From Ignavibacteriaceae bacterium (GTDB lineage Bacteria; Bacteroidota; Ignavibacteria; Ignavibacteriales; Ignavibacteriaceae): DNA of 10,194 nucleotides. Below, one piece after another: positions 1-6,608 of this stretch (position 1 is the stretch's first letter; every line of letters begins with the position of its first letter). The notes below the pieces were generated by a model that ran no database searches, was not told the origin of the DNA, and saw nothing but the letters and a program-made list of their open reading frames with translations. Position numbers and translations under genes: made by a program. The DNA lies in NCBI GenBank assembly GCA_031292465.1, contig JARLHB010000059.1, positions 1 through 10,194 of the forward strand, given 5' to 3'.

Positions 1-1985
1 AGAATAATCTCAGCAATATCTTTTATTTCTACCTGATCAGATTTTTCAAAGTGCTTAACTCCATCGGTAAGCATTGTCATACAAAACGGACAGGCAGATG
101 CAATTGTACCGGTATTTGTTTCCAATGCTTCGCGGGTGCGCTCAATATTTATACTTCCGCCTTCTTCATCTTCAAGGAACATCCTGCCGCCGCCCGCGCC
201 ACAGCAAAAGCCTTTGCTTTTGTTCCTTTTCATCTCGACTATTTCAAGCCCGTTCACTTGTTTTAAGGATTCACGCGGAGAATCATAAACTCCATTATAC
301 CTGCCTAAATAGCACGAATCATGGTATGTAATTTTTGTCTCTTTGCTATCGTCCTTTAATTTTATACTTCCGTCATTAAGCAGTTTTTGAATAAACTGCG
401 AATGATGAACAACCTCATAATTGCCGCCAAACTGTTTATACTCATTTTTAAGAGAATGAAAACAATGAGGACAAGCAGTTACTATCTTTTTTACACCATA
501 ACCATTTAAGGTTTCAATATTTTCTTTTATCATTACCTGAGCTAAGTACTCATTCCCCAACCTTCGGGCGGTATCCCCGTTGCATTTTTCTTCATTTCCC
601 AAAATTCTAAAGTTAATATTGGCTTTTTGCATAATAGATGCAAATGCTTTTGTAACTTTTTTATACCTGTTGTCAAATGAACCTGCACAACCGACCCAGA
701 AAAGGATATCACAATCCCGGTCTTCCGCCATGGTTTTTATTCCCATGCCTTCAGCCCAATTAGCCCGGTCGGCAGAATTAAATGCCCAGGGCGTAAAATT
801 TGTCTCTATACTCTTAAATACACTCTTAAGGTTAGGCGGAAACACAGATTCGGTTAATACCAAATCCCGCCTCATATCTATAATTGAGTCTATATGCTCT
901 ATCATTACGGGGCATTCCTGTACGCAAGCCATACAAGTTGTACATTCCCATAATTCGGTATCTGAAATATAATCATGAATTAGAGTCTTTTCAAAGGTTT
1001 TTCCTTCAAAAATTCCTTTTGCCAAAAGCGGCGCTTTTTCAGATGTTCTTCTTCTTATTTCAACTACTATCTTCCTCGGCGATAATGACTTGCCCACTGT
1101 GGCCGCCGGGCACGAATCTGTGCACCTGCCGCATTCAGTACATGAATAACCATCCAATAATTGTTTCCATGAAAACTGTTCAATATCCCCCACCCCGTAA
1201 ACTTCAATTGATTCGTCTTCAAGGTTTAGCGGTTTAAGGGTATTCCTTACAGCGCTCAAATTAGAAAAGAACACATTCGGTATAGATGTTATAATATGGA
1301 AATGCTTTGAATACGGTAAATAATTCAAAAATGTAAGCACCACAATTATATGCATCCACCAGAATAATTCATAATTCTGCATGGCATTAAGAGAATAAGG
1401 GCTGTAGAAAATTGGGCTTAGTATTGCCGAAATAGGATGATATTCATATTGGGCCTGAGAAAACCCGTGTATTGCAATCATCGCGGTGTTTTCACCAAAC
1501 ATTGAAATGCAGACAAACATAATCATTAACAGAATTGCCGCCGCATCAGATTTACCGCTCTTTTCAACCTCAAGCCTTGGAATATGAACTATGAACCTTC
1601 TGAAAAGCGCATATAGAACAGATAATATAACTAAGGCACCAAATATATCTTCAATAAATGTTACTACTGAATAAAACCGCCCCGTAAAAGCCAGGCTGAA
1701 TGGCGAATAAAACCCCTGCACAAAGGCTTCCAATATTGCGATTAAAAAAAGTATAAAGCCCCAAAAGATAAAGAAGTGCAATATGCCTGCCTTCGGATCC
1801 CTGAAAAGTTTTGAATGTCCGAATGCAACAATTATTACACGTTTTATTCTCTCTCCTATTTCACCAAACCTGTCATCCTTCTTTTTTGCAACGCTAAGAT
1901 ATTTTATCAGCTTGCAGCAATTTTGGATAAAAAATCCTATGCCTGCTGCAAACAGAATAGTGAAAAGAATATTTTTTAGCCCCAT
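1..1985 (-). CDS. Membrane-bound Fe-S oxidoreductase with two CCG domains, probable ETF:menaquinone oxidoreductase (3' end outside window)
   Basis: An open minus-strand frame runs from an ATG at 1985 to the left edge with no stop (about 661 codons). An in-frame TGA lies four codons before the ATG. About five membrane helices come first (near residues 5-22, 69-90, 105-127, 147-170, 206-224), with His70, His212, His228 and His230 as possible haem b ligands, as in NarI-like subunits. Two 4Fe-4S motifs CxxCxxCxxxCP follow (Cys282/285/288/292 and 348/351/354/358). Two cysteine-rich CCG domains come last: Cys433, CNG at 468, CPHC at 505-508; then Cys558, CCGAGGG at 594, CPFC at 632-635. This is the HdrD/GlpC-like architecture of membrane proteins that pass electrons from electron transfer flavoprotein to menaquinone; that specific role is inference. 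The last CPFC motif is near the usual C-terminus, so probably only a few dozen residues are missing. It lies 43 bases behind bioY on the same strand. Confidence 0.85.
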   Translation of the reverse strand, partial: MGLKNILFTILFAAGIGFFIQNCCKLIKYLSVAKKKDDRFGEIGERIKRVIIVAFGHSKLFRDPKAGILHFFIFWGFILFLIAILEAFVQGFYSPFSLAFTGRFYSVVTFIEDIFGALVILSVLYALFRRFIVHIPRLEVEKSGKSDAAAILLMIMFVCISMFGENTAMIAIHGFSQAQYEYHPISAILSPIFYSPYSLNAMQNYELFWWMHIIVVLTFLNYLPYSKHFHIITSIPNVFFSNLSAVRNTLKPLNLEDESIEVYGVGDIEQFSWKQLLDGYSCTECGRCTDSCPAATVGKSLSPRKIVVEIRRRTSEKAPLLAKGIFEGKTFEKTLIHDYISDTELWECTTCMACVQECPVMIEHIDSIIDMRRDLVLTESVFPPNLKSVFKSIETNFTPWAFNSADRANWAEGMGIKTMAEDRDCDILFWVGCAGSFDNRYKKVTKAFASIMQKANINFRILGNEEKCNGDTARRLGNEYLAQVMIKENIETLNGYGVKKIVTACPHCFHSLKNEYKQFGGNYEVVHHSQFIQKLLNDGSIKLKDDSKETKITYHDSCYLGRYNGVYDSPRESLKQVNGLEIVEMKRNKSKGFCCGAGGGRMFLEDEEGGSINIERTREALETNTGTIASACPFCMTMLTDGVKHFEKSDQVEIKDIAEII

Positions 1986-2028
1986 CAGGGTGTCTCAGCC
2001 TTATCTATAAAAAATATTATTTAAGATT

Positions 2029-2634
2029 TTATTTTTTAAACTTTGCAATCCCTTTATTTATCCCGAGAAAAATTCCGGTTCCAATAACAACTTTAGCAAT
2101 AGTCCAAATCATAAATACTGCAGCACCGATTAAAAAAGCTTCTTTTAAATCTTTAAGATAAACTGCTCCTAAATACAAAGCGCCTGTTCCAATAATTACT
2201 GTTTCGCCAGCCAACAGAGAAAGAAAAACGCCGGTATATTTTAAGAATGAGTTTGATGTTTTAACTTTTCCTGCCAAATAACCGGATATTAAAGCACCTG
2301 CAGGAAATGCCAGTAAATACCCCCCGGTGGGGCCAAAAAGGCGTGCAATTCCGATTGAGTTATCCGGGATTTGTGCAAAAACCGGCAAGCCCAGGCATCC
2401 GAGCATCAAATAAAGAAACTGGCTGTAAGCCCCTTTTCTCGCACCAAGAAAAGCACCTGATAATATCACCACGGTTGTCTGGAATGTAAATGGAACCGGT
2501 TTTACCGGAATTGTTATTTGCGCTGCTATGGCAGTTATAAAAGTAAATAATAGCACCTGTAAAAGACTGTTTACGTCGGTAATTGTTAAAATTCGTAATA
2601 CTTTACTTGTCTTAATGTTTTCTTTAACAGACAT
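2029..2634 (-). CDS. bioY: BioY, biotin-binding S-component of an ECF transporter
   Basis: A 201-residue, strongly hydrophobic protein with about six predicted membrane helices, the usual length and shape for BioY. BioY binds biotin in the inner membrane and imports it, normally with an ATPase pair and the EcfT/BioN transmembrane partner. The family signature is visible: a segment with IPVKPVPFTFQT at about 42-53, then GAFLGARKGAYSQ at about 60-72, and GPTGGYLLAFPAGA at about 101-114. The ATG at 2634 is preceded by AAAGGAAC at good spacing. The upstream hydrolase stops only 9 bases before this start, so the two are probably co-transcribed. No bioM/bioN or ecfAT genes are in the window, so the energising module must be elsewhere, or the protein works alone as some BioY proteins are reported to do. 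Family assignment is firm; mode of energisation is unknown. Confidence 0.93.
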   Translation of the reverse strand: MSVKENIKTSKVLRILTITDVNSLLQVLLFTFITAIAAQITIPVKPVPFTFQTTVVILSGAFLGARKGAYSQFLYLMLGCLGLPVFAQIPDNSIGIARLFGPTGGYLLAFPAGALISGYLAGKVKTSNSFLKYTGVFLSLLAGETVIIGTGALYLGAVYLKDLKEAFLIGAAVFMIWTIAKVVIGTGIFLGINKGIAKFKK

Positions 2635-2643
2635 ATAGTTCCT

Positions 2644-3477
2644 TTATTGTAAGTTATTAATAAAAAAATTTCTTGTCACCTGAAGCAACTCATCAAATTT
2701 AGGATTACTTCCTTCAAACGGATGTTTTATATTAAAAGTGTGACCGATTGAAGCAATTTTGTAAAATTCCGTTATTTTTTTATCTGACCATTCGTATAAC
2801 AATTCGCCTTCTTTAATGGGAACCGCAATATCCTGTTCGCCGTGGGCAATAAGCAATGGACGGGATAATTCCTTTACGGCTTTTTCTAAATTTAAAGAAT
2901 TATTTCCGTTTTTCTCAATATCCTCTAAAAGAGAGGTATTTAATTTCATCCTTTGTTTTGTCCTGGTATTAAAGACCTCGAAATAACCTTTTTTTCTCCA
3001 TCGATCTTTTTGTTTTTCAGAATACCTGTCAAGCCTTGAAATTGAAGACCATGCGGCAACAGCATTTACATCTTTATTCTGTCTTGCCGTAAGCAAAGCA
3101 ATAGCACCGCCTCTGCTATGGCCGAGTAAACCGATTTTATTATTCGTAACTTTTCCAAAATATCCATTTTTGTATGCTGAAATTATTTCAGACAGCTCTT
3201 CAATTTCCAGCGAAAAGGTATTTTTAGCAAATTTATCAAGCTCTGTAAACTCAAAAAGGTTTTCACCTATTCCGTTATGAGAAAAATTAAAAGTAAGGAC
3301 AAAGAGACCGCTTTTTCCGAAGAAATCGCCCATATAAGGGCCAAATCCCCAGTCTTTAAATCCTTTAAAACCATGGACAAATATTAAACAGGCGTTTGAA
3401 CTAAGATTTTCTAATCCATAAGCAGTTATATGCAACTGTTCATTCCGCACGGTATTAAGTATAAAATCTTTGGTCAT
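2644..3477 (-). CDS. Alpha/beta hydrolase (serine hydrolase, peptidase S9/dienelactone hydrolase-like)
   Basis: A 277-residue alpha/beta-hydrolase fold protein with no signal peptide, so probably cytosolic. Numbered from the ATG at 3477, the oxyanion-region strand and HGFKGFKDW motif begin at about residue 35, the nucleophile elbow GHSRGG places the catalytic Ser at 121, the acidic residue is probably Asp216 in HGEQDIAVP, and the catalytic His is His246 in IGHTF. The full triad is therefore present. Substrate cannot be read from sequence; relatives are general esterases or acyl-peptidase-like enzymes. The frame also allows a TTG start at 3513, adding 12 residues. I prefer the ATG because the TTG falls inside a promoter-like TTGACT element and the extra residues are not typical of the family. 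It is first of a likely operon with bioY. A link to biotin (for example release from biotin esters or amides) is only a guess from position. Confidence 0.88.
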   Translation of the reverse strand: MTKDFILNTVRNEQLHITAYGLENLSSNACLIFVHGFKGFKDWGFGPYMGDFFGKSGLFVLTFNFSHNGIGENLFEFTELDKFAKNTFSLEIEELSEIISAYKNGYFGKVTNNKIGLLGHSRGGAIALLTARQNKDVNAVAAWSSISRLDRYSEKQKDRWRKKGYFEVFNTRTKQRMKLNTSLLEDIEKNGNNSLNLEKAVKELSRPLLIAHGEQDIAVPIKEGELLYEWSDKKITEFYKIASIGHTFNIKHPFEGSNPKFDELLQVTRNFFINNLQ

Positions 3478-3482
3478 TAGTT

Positions 3483-3513
3483 CAAATATGCTGATTATGT
3501 AAAGAAAAGTCAA
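3483..3513 (-). promoter_or_regulatory. Candidate promoter for the hydrolase-bioY-oxidoreductase operon
   Basis: On the minus strand TTGACT (3513-3508) is followed 17 bases later by CATATT (3490-3485), close to a sigma70 pair. The same bases read as CATATTTG with TTG 20 bases upstream, close to the Bacteroidota -33/-7 pattern (TTTG and TAnnTTTG). Either reading puts the transcript start at or next to the ATG at 3477, so the message could be leaderless or nearly so, consistent with no clear Shine-Dalgarno there. Motif matching only. Confidence 0.35.
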
Positions 3514-3580
3514 GAATTTTAACTGTTTTCAAAGGATATTCAGATGTAAATCAAACCGGGATTTAAGGAAAAGAAAGGTT

Positions 3581-3620
3581 TTGTCAATTCCGGAATTCTT
3601 ATTTTGAAAAGTTGTCAATT
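3581..3620. repeat. Two direct copies of TTGTCAATT, 31 bp apart
   Basis: Exact nine-base copies at 3581-3589 and 3612-3620; on the minus strand each reads AATTGACAA. They sit about 70-110 bases upstream of the candidate promoter of the hydrolase-bioY operon. The helical phasing would suit two protein molecules binding one face of the DNA, but nine-base AT-rich repeats also arise by chance. Confidence 0.3.
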
Positions 3621-3659
3621 TTCATATTATTCTTAAATCTGCTAAAACAACTTAAAATT

Positions 3660-3697
3660 AAAAAAAATACCTGGCAAAACATTTCTTTGCCAGGTAT
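3660..3697 (-). terminator. Rho-independent terminator of the HTH regulator gene
   Basis: Perfect 12-base inverted repeat ATACCTGGCAAA (3667-3678) and TTTGCCAGGTAT (3686-3697) around a seven-base loop. Read on the minus strand the hairpin is followed at once by an unbroken run of about eight T residues (the A-run at 3660-3667), the classic intrinsic terminator. It lies about 130 bases after the stop of the minus-strand HTH gene and insulates the hydrolase operon from it. On the plus strand the T-tract is weak. Confidence 0.85.
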
Positions 3698-3747
3698 ATT
3701 ATTTTAGATAAACCTACAGCTTTACAAAAGTCACAACAATACACTAA

Positions 3748-3766
3748 TGATTGATTTAATCAATCA
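3748..3766. repeat. 19-bp perfect odd palindrome
   Basis: TGATTGATT, a central T, then AATCAATCA: nine-base arms with exact symmetry, between the HTH gene stop and its terminator. The symmetry and length suit a site for a dimeric DNA-binding protein, and the nearest candidate is the adjacent HTH protein. A weak AU-rich hairpin in the 3' untranslated part of that message is the alternative. Function is inferred. Confidence 0.4.
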
Positions 3767-3824
3767 ATAAAAAACTTCTGCCGTTTACAATAAATAGAAG
3801 ATATAAGTATTTAAGAATTCAGGA

Positions 3825-4130
3825 CTACTTACTTTTCAATATCTTTTCGATCTGGTCTATTTTTCTTCTTAAAGATTTATTTTCTTCTACAAGTTGGCTT
3901 ATTTTCTTAGTCGGGTCACTTTTGGTTTTTGGCGGTTTTTTGTCAGCCAGCAGCCAGTGAATATCGCAGCCTAAGTCATAAAGGCGTCTTAATATCTCTC
4001 CACCGGGTATTACCCTATTCTGGAAATAGGGATATAGCTGCTCCCGTTTGATTTTTAGTGCTTTAGCAAACTCAACATTAGACGCAAAGTTCTCTTCCCC
4101 AAACTGTCTGATCTTTTTTCCTATTTTCAT
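3825..4130 (-). CDS. Small helix-turn-helix regulator with C-terminal coiled coil
   Basis: A 101-residue basic protein. Residues about 3-62 look like an XRE/CI-type HTH domain: a first helix (IGKKIRQF), then VEFAKALKIKREQLYPYFQNR as the HTH core, then a PGGEILRRLYDLGCDIHWLLAD segment that matches the end of many CI-like domains (a helix followed by DIxWLL). A lysine- and proline-rich linker (about 64-75) leads to a probable coiled coil (about 76-99, heptad-like I/L/V spacing) that would mediate dimer formation. I start it at the ATG at 4130 because AAGGAA lies at ideal distance; a TTG 15 codons upstream gives an N-terminal extension absent from such domains and has no ribosome site. It is monocistronic, ends with a strong terminator, and is flanked by long non-coding stretches. 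Likely a DNA-binding repressor; targets unknown, the recognition helix being unusually aromatic (QLYPYFQNR). Confidence 0.75.
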   Translation of the reverse strand: MKIGKKIRQFGEENFASNVEFAKALKIKREQLYPYFQNRVIPGGEILRRLYDLGCDIHWLLADKKPPKTKSDPTKKISQLVEENKSLRRKIDQIEKILKSK

Positions 4131-4136
4131 TTTTTG

Positions 4137-4142
4137 TTCCTT
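4137..4142 (-). promoter_or_regulatory. Ribosome binding site fixing the HTH gene start
   Basis: AAGGAA on the minus strand, six bases before the ATG at 4130. It selects this ATG over the upstream in-frame TTG at 4175. Confidence 0.7.
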
Positions 4143-4503
4143 TATAATATGATTTTTACCACTATATCTTGACAATGCGTAATATATCTCTTACTTTTAC
4201 GTTCTATTGGCTAAAATTCATTCAAATAATAACTGGTTCTAAGTAATTAAAATATTATTAGTAAATTTAACACAGAAATATACTGTTTTACAAATATTTA
4301 TTCAGATTAATTACAGAATTTATTCCTAAAATTCCGGACTTAATCCGAAGACCTTATTTAATTATTTTCTAAAAGTTAAAGAACTATTTATAATAAGAAA
4401 ATTAAACAATAAATTTACAGTATAAATTATTTTTTTGCTCTTAGATATTATTGCTTTTAGTTCTTTTGCTTAATATAACAAATCATTTTTAAAAAAGTAA
4501 TAA

Positions 4504-4529
4504 AAATTGTATTATCACTACTACAATTT
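4504..4529. repeat. AT-rich inverted repeat (possible weak terminator)
   Basis: AAATTGTA (4504-4511) and TACAATTT (4522-4529) pair perfectly around a ten-base loop, and the plus strand continues AATTTTT. The stem has only two G/C pairs, so termination would be weak. Confidence 0.25.
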
Positions 4530-4619
4530 AATTTTTACGGGCATTTTGGTGACCGTTAATAAATTTATTGTTTTCTTTAATAAAATTTAATACGGCAAAA
4601 TAATAAAGATTATTCTTTT

Positions 4620-4628
4620 TGTTATAAT
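4620..4628 (+). promoter_or_regulatory. Candidate extended -10 promoter element
   Basis: TGTTATAAT matches the extended -10 consensus TGnTATAAT exactly. No good -35 is present at 17 bases upstream. If active, transcription would begin near 4635 and give the kinase message a leader of about 320 bases containing the repeats and hairpins downstream. Motif match only. Confidence 0.28.
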
Positions 4629-4670
4629 GGAAGTACTTGGTTAATAAGGTGATACGGTTAAACATAGGCT

Positions 4671-4783
4671 TTATTCTATTTCAAATATTTAACCTGTATA
4701 TCTGTTTCCGGGCATAGTTTAAAAGTTTTAATCTAATTACTGCTATTTTCGACTTTCTTGCGTTAGGGAACTTATTCTATTTC
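4671..4783. repeat. 12-bp direct repeat TTATTCTATTTC, two copies
   Basis: Exact copies at 4671-4682 and 4772-4783, 101 bases apart, in the putative leader of the kinase gene. The first copy lies inside the loop of the long GGTTAAA/TTTAACC inverted repeat. Significance unknown. Confidence 0.3.
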
Positions 4784-4888
4784 TATTCTCATTTTACTGT
4801 TTGACACGGCAGGAATGCGGTGCAGACCAGTTTATGGACAATTAGTAAATCCATTTATATAGTTCAACTGTAATATGGCATTATAGTC

Positions 4889-4909
4889 TATTGCCTGAAA
4901 ATGGCAATA
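4889..4909 (+). promoter_or_regulatory. Hairpin or operator-like inverted repeat upstream of the kinase
   Basis: TATTGCC (4889-4895) and GGCAATA (4903-4909) form a perfect 7-bp inverted repeat around TGAAAAT, 45 bases before the kinase start. A related ATATGGCATTATAG lies just upstream (4873-4886). It could be a dimeric regulator site or an RNA hairpin near the ribosome site. Confidence 0.35.
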
Positions 4910-4943
4910 ATATTTCTGTCATCAATATTTTCTAATTAATATC

Positions 4944-4947
4944 GGAG
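4944..4947 (+). promoter_or_regulatory. Ribosome binding site for the TTG start of the kinase
   Basis: GGAG seven bases before the TTG at 4955. It is the only good Shine-Dalgarno near the frame opening and supports TTG over the next in-frame ATG at residue 19, which would cut into the first PAS domain. Confidence 0.6.
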
Positions 4948-4954
4948 TTCGCCT

Positions 4955-6445
4955 TTGAAACAGAGTAATCTTCTCGCCTGCAACATTCAGTTTAGTACAG
5001 TTCAGCCAATGCTTATAGCTAACTCTGCAAACCTGCAAATAACCCGCGTAAATACCGCCGCTGTATCTTTATGGGGATACCCTGAGGAAATTCTTATAAA
5101 GAAAAATATTTCCGATTTATTTATTTCCGACACGAAATATTTTCTTTCATCATCTAACTGTCATTTCTATTCAATAATAATCAGAAGTGATGGAAGCATT
5201 GCTCAAAGGTTCCTTACAGCATTGCATATACAGATCTCAGGACAGGATTATATTTATTTAATAATTAACCCATCCGCCGGAATAAATAAGCATCTTTCAG
5301 AAGAAATACTTAAGAATAATCATTTCAATCTCTTATTCGGGAAGAACCCGTTTCCCGGAATAATTTTTAACCGCGAAACCGGAAAGATAATTCTTGTTAA
5401 TGAGGCTGCTTCCGAATTATATGGATACTCATTAGAGGAATTCTGCTCAATTAAAATGGAAGAGATCAGCCCGGAAGCAAAAATGCCTGTTTTCCCCAAT
5501 AATGCTGAACAGGTAGTACCCGATGAATATTATAAAACAGTTGCCAGCCATCAAACTAAGAATAAGGATGTTCTAAAAGTTGAAATGCATACCCGGTCTT
5601 ACAATATAAAGGACCAGCCGGCTGCTATTTCATTTATAAAAAATATTACAAATAGGACAGCTGCCGACACCAGTGCTGAAACAGGTTGTGTTTGCAGCGA
5701 AAGTAAATCACCAGACAAAGATATCAGCAATAGCATTCCCTGTCCGGATCCCCTGTCTTCAATAAAATCAATAATCCTTTCAAATATGAGCCATGAACTA
5801 CGGACTCCATTAGTCGGAATTTTGGGCTATTCTGATATAATAAAGAATGAAGTTGTAAATTCCGAACTTAAACAAATGGCCGATGTTATTCATAAAAGCG
5901 GTGAGAAATTATTAACCGATCTAAATATGGTATTAAATTTATCTGCTATTGAAATCGGGTTGACAAAATTATTTTATGTTGAGGCAGACTTATGTGAAAT
6001 AATATTAAAAGTAATTGAGAAAGTTAAAAATGAAGCAGAAAAGAAACATTTATACCTGAATTTTAAAACTGCACAAAGCAAATTATTATTAAGAACTGAT
6101 AAAGAACTACTATCAGATGCACTTTACTATATTATTGACAATGCGATAAAATTTACTAATTCCGGTGGTGTAACAGTTGAACTTGATTTTTTAGTTGAAA
6201 AACTAACACCATATTACACTATAAAAATAACAGATACCGGATTGGGTATTTCGGAAGAGCAGCAACAAACAATTTTTGAAGCATTCAGACAAATCAGCGA
6301 AGGGTCCAACCGTAAATATGGCGGGTTAGGCATAGGGCTTACGGTAGCAAAGAAAATTGTTATGATGTTCGGCGGCAAGATAACATTTACAAGTAAATTA
6401 AATGAAGGAGCTAAATTTATTTTATCCTTCCCGGCTGTACAATAA
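4955..6445 (+). CDS. Soluble PAS-PAS sensor histidine kinase
   Basis: A 496-residue kinase with no membrane segment or signal peptide, so it should sense a cytosolic cue. Two PAS domains lie at about 12-107 (VNTAAVSLWGYPEEIL) and 124-232 (VNEAASELYGYSLEEF), followed by a HisKA dimerisation domain with SHELRTPL (phospho-acceptor His280) and a HATPase domain: N box DNAIKF (Asp395, Asn396), G1 DTGLGI (427-432), a FEAFRQ F-box, and G2 GGLGIGL (456-462). All catalytic motifs are intact. There is no receiver domain in the protein and no response regulator nearby, so it is an orphan kinase. The linker between PAS2 and HisKA (about 233-270) is low in complexity and carries Cys245, Cys247 and Cys263. 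The start is TTG, supported by GGAG upstream. No haem or flavin ligands are recognisable, so the signal is unknown. Confidence 0.93.
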   Translation: MKQSNLLACNIQFSTVQPMLIANSANLQITRVNTAAVSLWGYPEEILIKKNISDLFISDTKYFLSSSNCHFYSIIIRSDGSIAQRFLTALHIQISGQDYIYLIINPSAGINKHLSEEILKNNHFNLLFGKNPFPGIIFNRETGKIILVNEAASELYGYSLEEFCSIKMEEISPEAKMPVFPNNAEQVVPDEYYKTVASHQTKNKDVLKVEMHTRSYNIKDQPAAISFIKNITNRTAADTSAETGCVCSESKSPDKDISNSIPCPDPLSSIKSIILSNMSHELRTPLVGILGYSDIIKNEVVNSELKQMADVIHKSGEKLLTDLNMVLNLSAIEIGLTKLFYVEADLCEIILKVIEKVKNEAEKKHLYLNFKTAQSKLLLRTDKELLSDALYYIIDNAIKFTNSGGVTVELDFLVEKLTPYYTIKITDTGLGISEEQQQTIFEAFRQISEGSNRKYGGLGIGLTVAKKIVMMFGGKITFTSKLNEGAKFILSFPAVQ

Positions 6446-6608
6446 AATCACATTCAGAAGTATTTCCCGGATATTCTCATTTTACTCCGGTTTTATAAGT
6501 AACTTTCATTTTTGATTTGAGCATTCATTTGATTATTTTTTTACAGAAGAAAATTTGGGTTTGCACCTAAATGCTGTATTATGAGACTTAAACATTGATT
6601 TTATAAAT
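6446..6608 (+). terminator. Weak terminator candidate after the kinase (hairpin 6467-6490)
   Basis: CCGGA (6467-6471) and TCCGG (6486-6490) can pair around a 14-base loop and are followed by TTTTATAA. The stem is short and the loop large, so efficiency would be low. The rest of this 163-base gap shows no gene; TTTGGGT/ACCTAAA (6554-6571) is a further minor hairpin. Confidence 0.28.

Larger units (their letters stand above)
3514..3824. other. Intergenic region between the hydrolase operon and the HTH gene
   Basis: No gene is supported here. The stretch holds a strong terminator (3660-3697), a 19-base palindrome (3748-3766) and two copies of TTGTCAATT (3581-3589 and 3612-3620) spaced 31 bases apart, about three helical turns. 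The repeats lie upstream of the candidate hydrolase promoter, so they are possible regulator sites. AATTCCGGAATT (3587-3598) is a 12-base palindrome overlapping the first repeat. Confidence 0.5.
4131..4954. other. Long AT-rich intergenic region between the HTH gene and the histidine kinase
   Basis: About 820 bases between divergent genes with no convincing gene on either strand. It is extremely AT-rich except for a patch at about 4801-4832. Visible elements are an 8-bp hairpin (4504-4529), an AATAAATTTATT palindrome (about 4559-4570), an extended -10 motif (4620-4628), a GGTTAAA/TTTAACC inverted repeat (about 4657-4694), a 12-base direct repeat TTATTCTATTTC (4671-4682 and 4772-4783), TTGACA at 4801, and a 7-bp hairpin just before the kinase (4889-4909). 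Together they suggest a regulatory region or an untranslated RNA, but no known riboswitch or small RNA family is recognisable by eye. The region may also be degraded sequence. Confidence 0.45.

Noticed and set aside
51..1237. Several plus-strand open frames at the left end.
   Set aside because: They are antisense shadows of the minus-strand Fe-S oxidoreductase, which has continuous, motif-rich coding over the same bases.
2001..2010. TTATCTATAA, an exact match to the alphaproteobacterial BioR operator pattern, close to bioY.
   Set aside because: It lies downstream of bioY rather than in front of it, BioR is not expected in this kind of organism, and a ten-base AT-rich word is likely to occur by chance in a window this size.
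3478..3513. TTG start extending the hydrolase by 12 residues.
   Set aside because: No ribosome site, overlaps a promoter-like element, and the ATG at 3477 gives the normal family N-terminus.
4131..4175. TTG start extending the HTH protein by 15 residues.
   Set aside because: The internal ATG at 4130 has a well-placed AAGGAA and begins exactly at the HTH domain.
4801..4832. TTGACA followed by a GC-richer patch, considered as a sigma70 or sigma54 promoter for the kinase.
   Set aside because: No -10 hexamer at 17 bases, and no GG-N10-GC arrangement for sigma54.
6554..6571. Hairpin TTTGGGT/ACCTAAA before the hisA-like gene.
   Set aside because: Short, includes a G-T wobble pair and has no T-tract, so it cannot be called a terminator; no other function is apparent.
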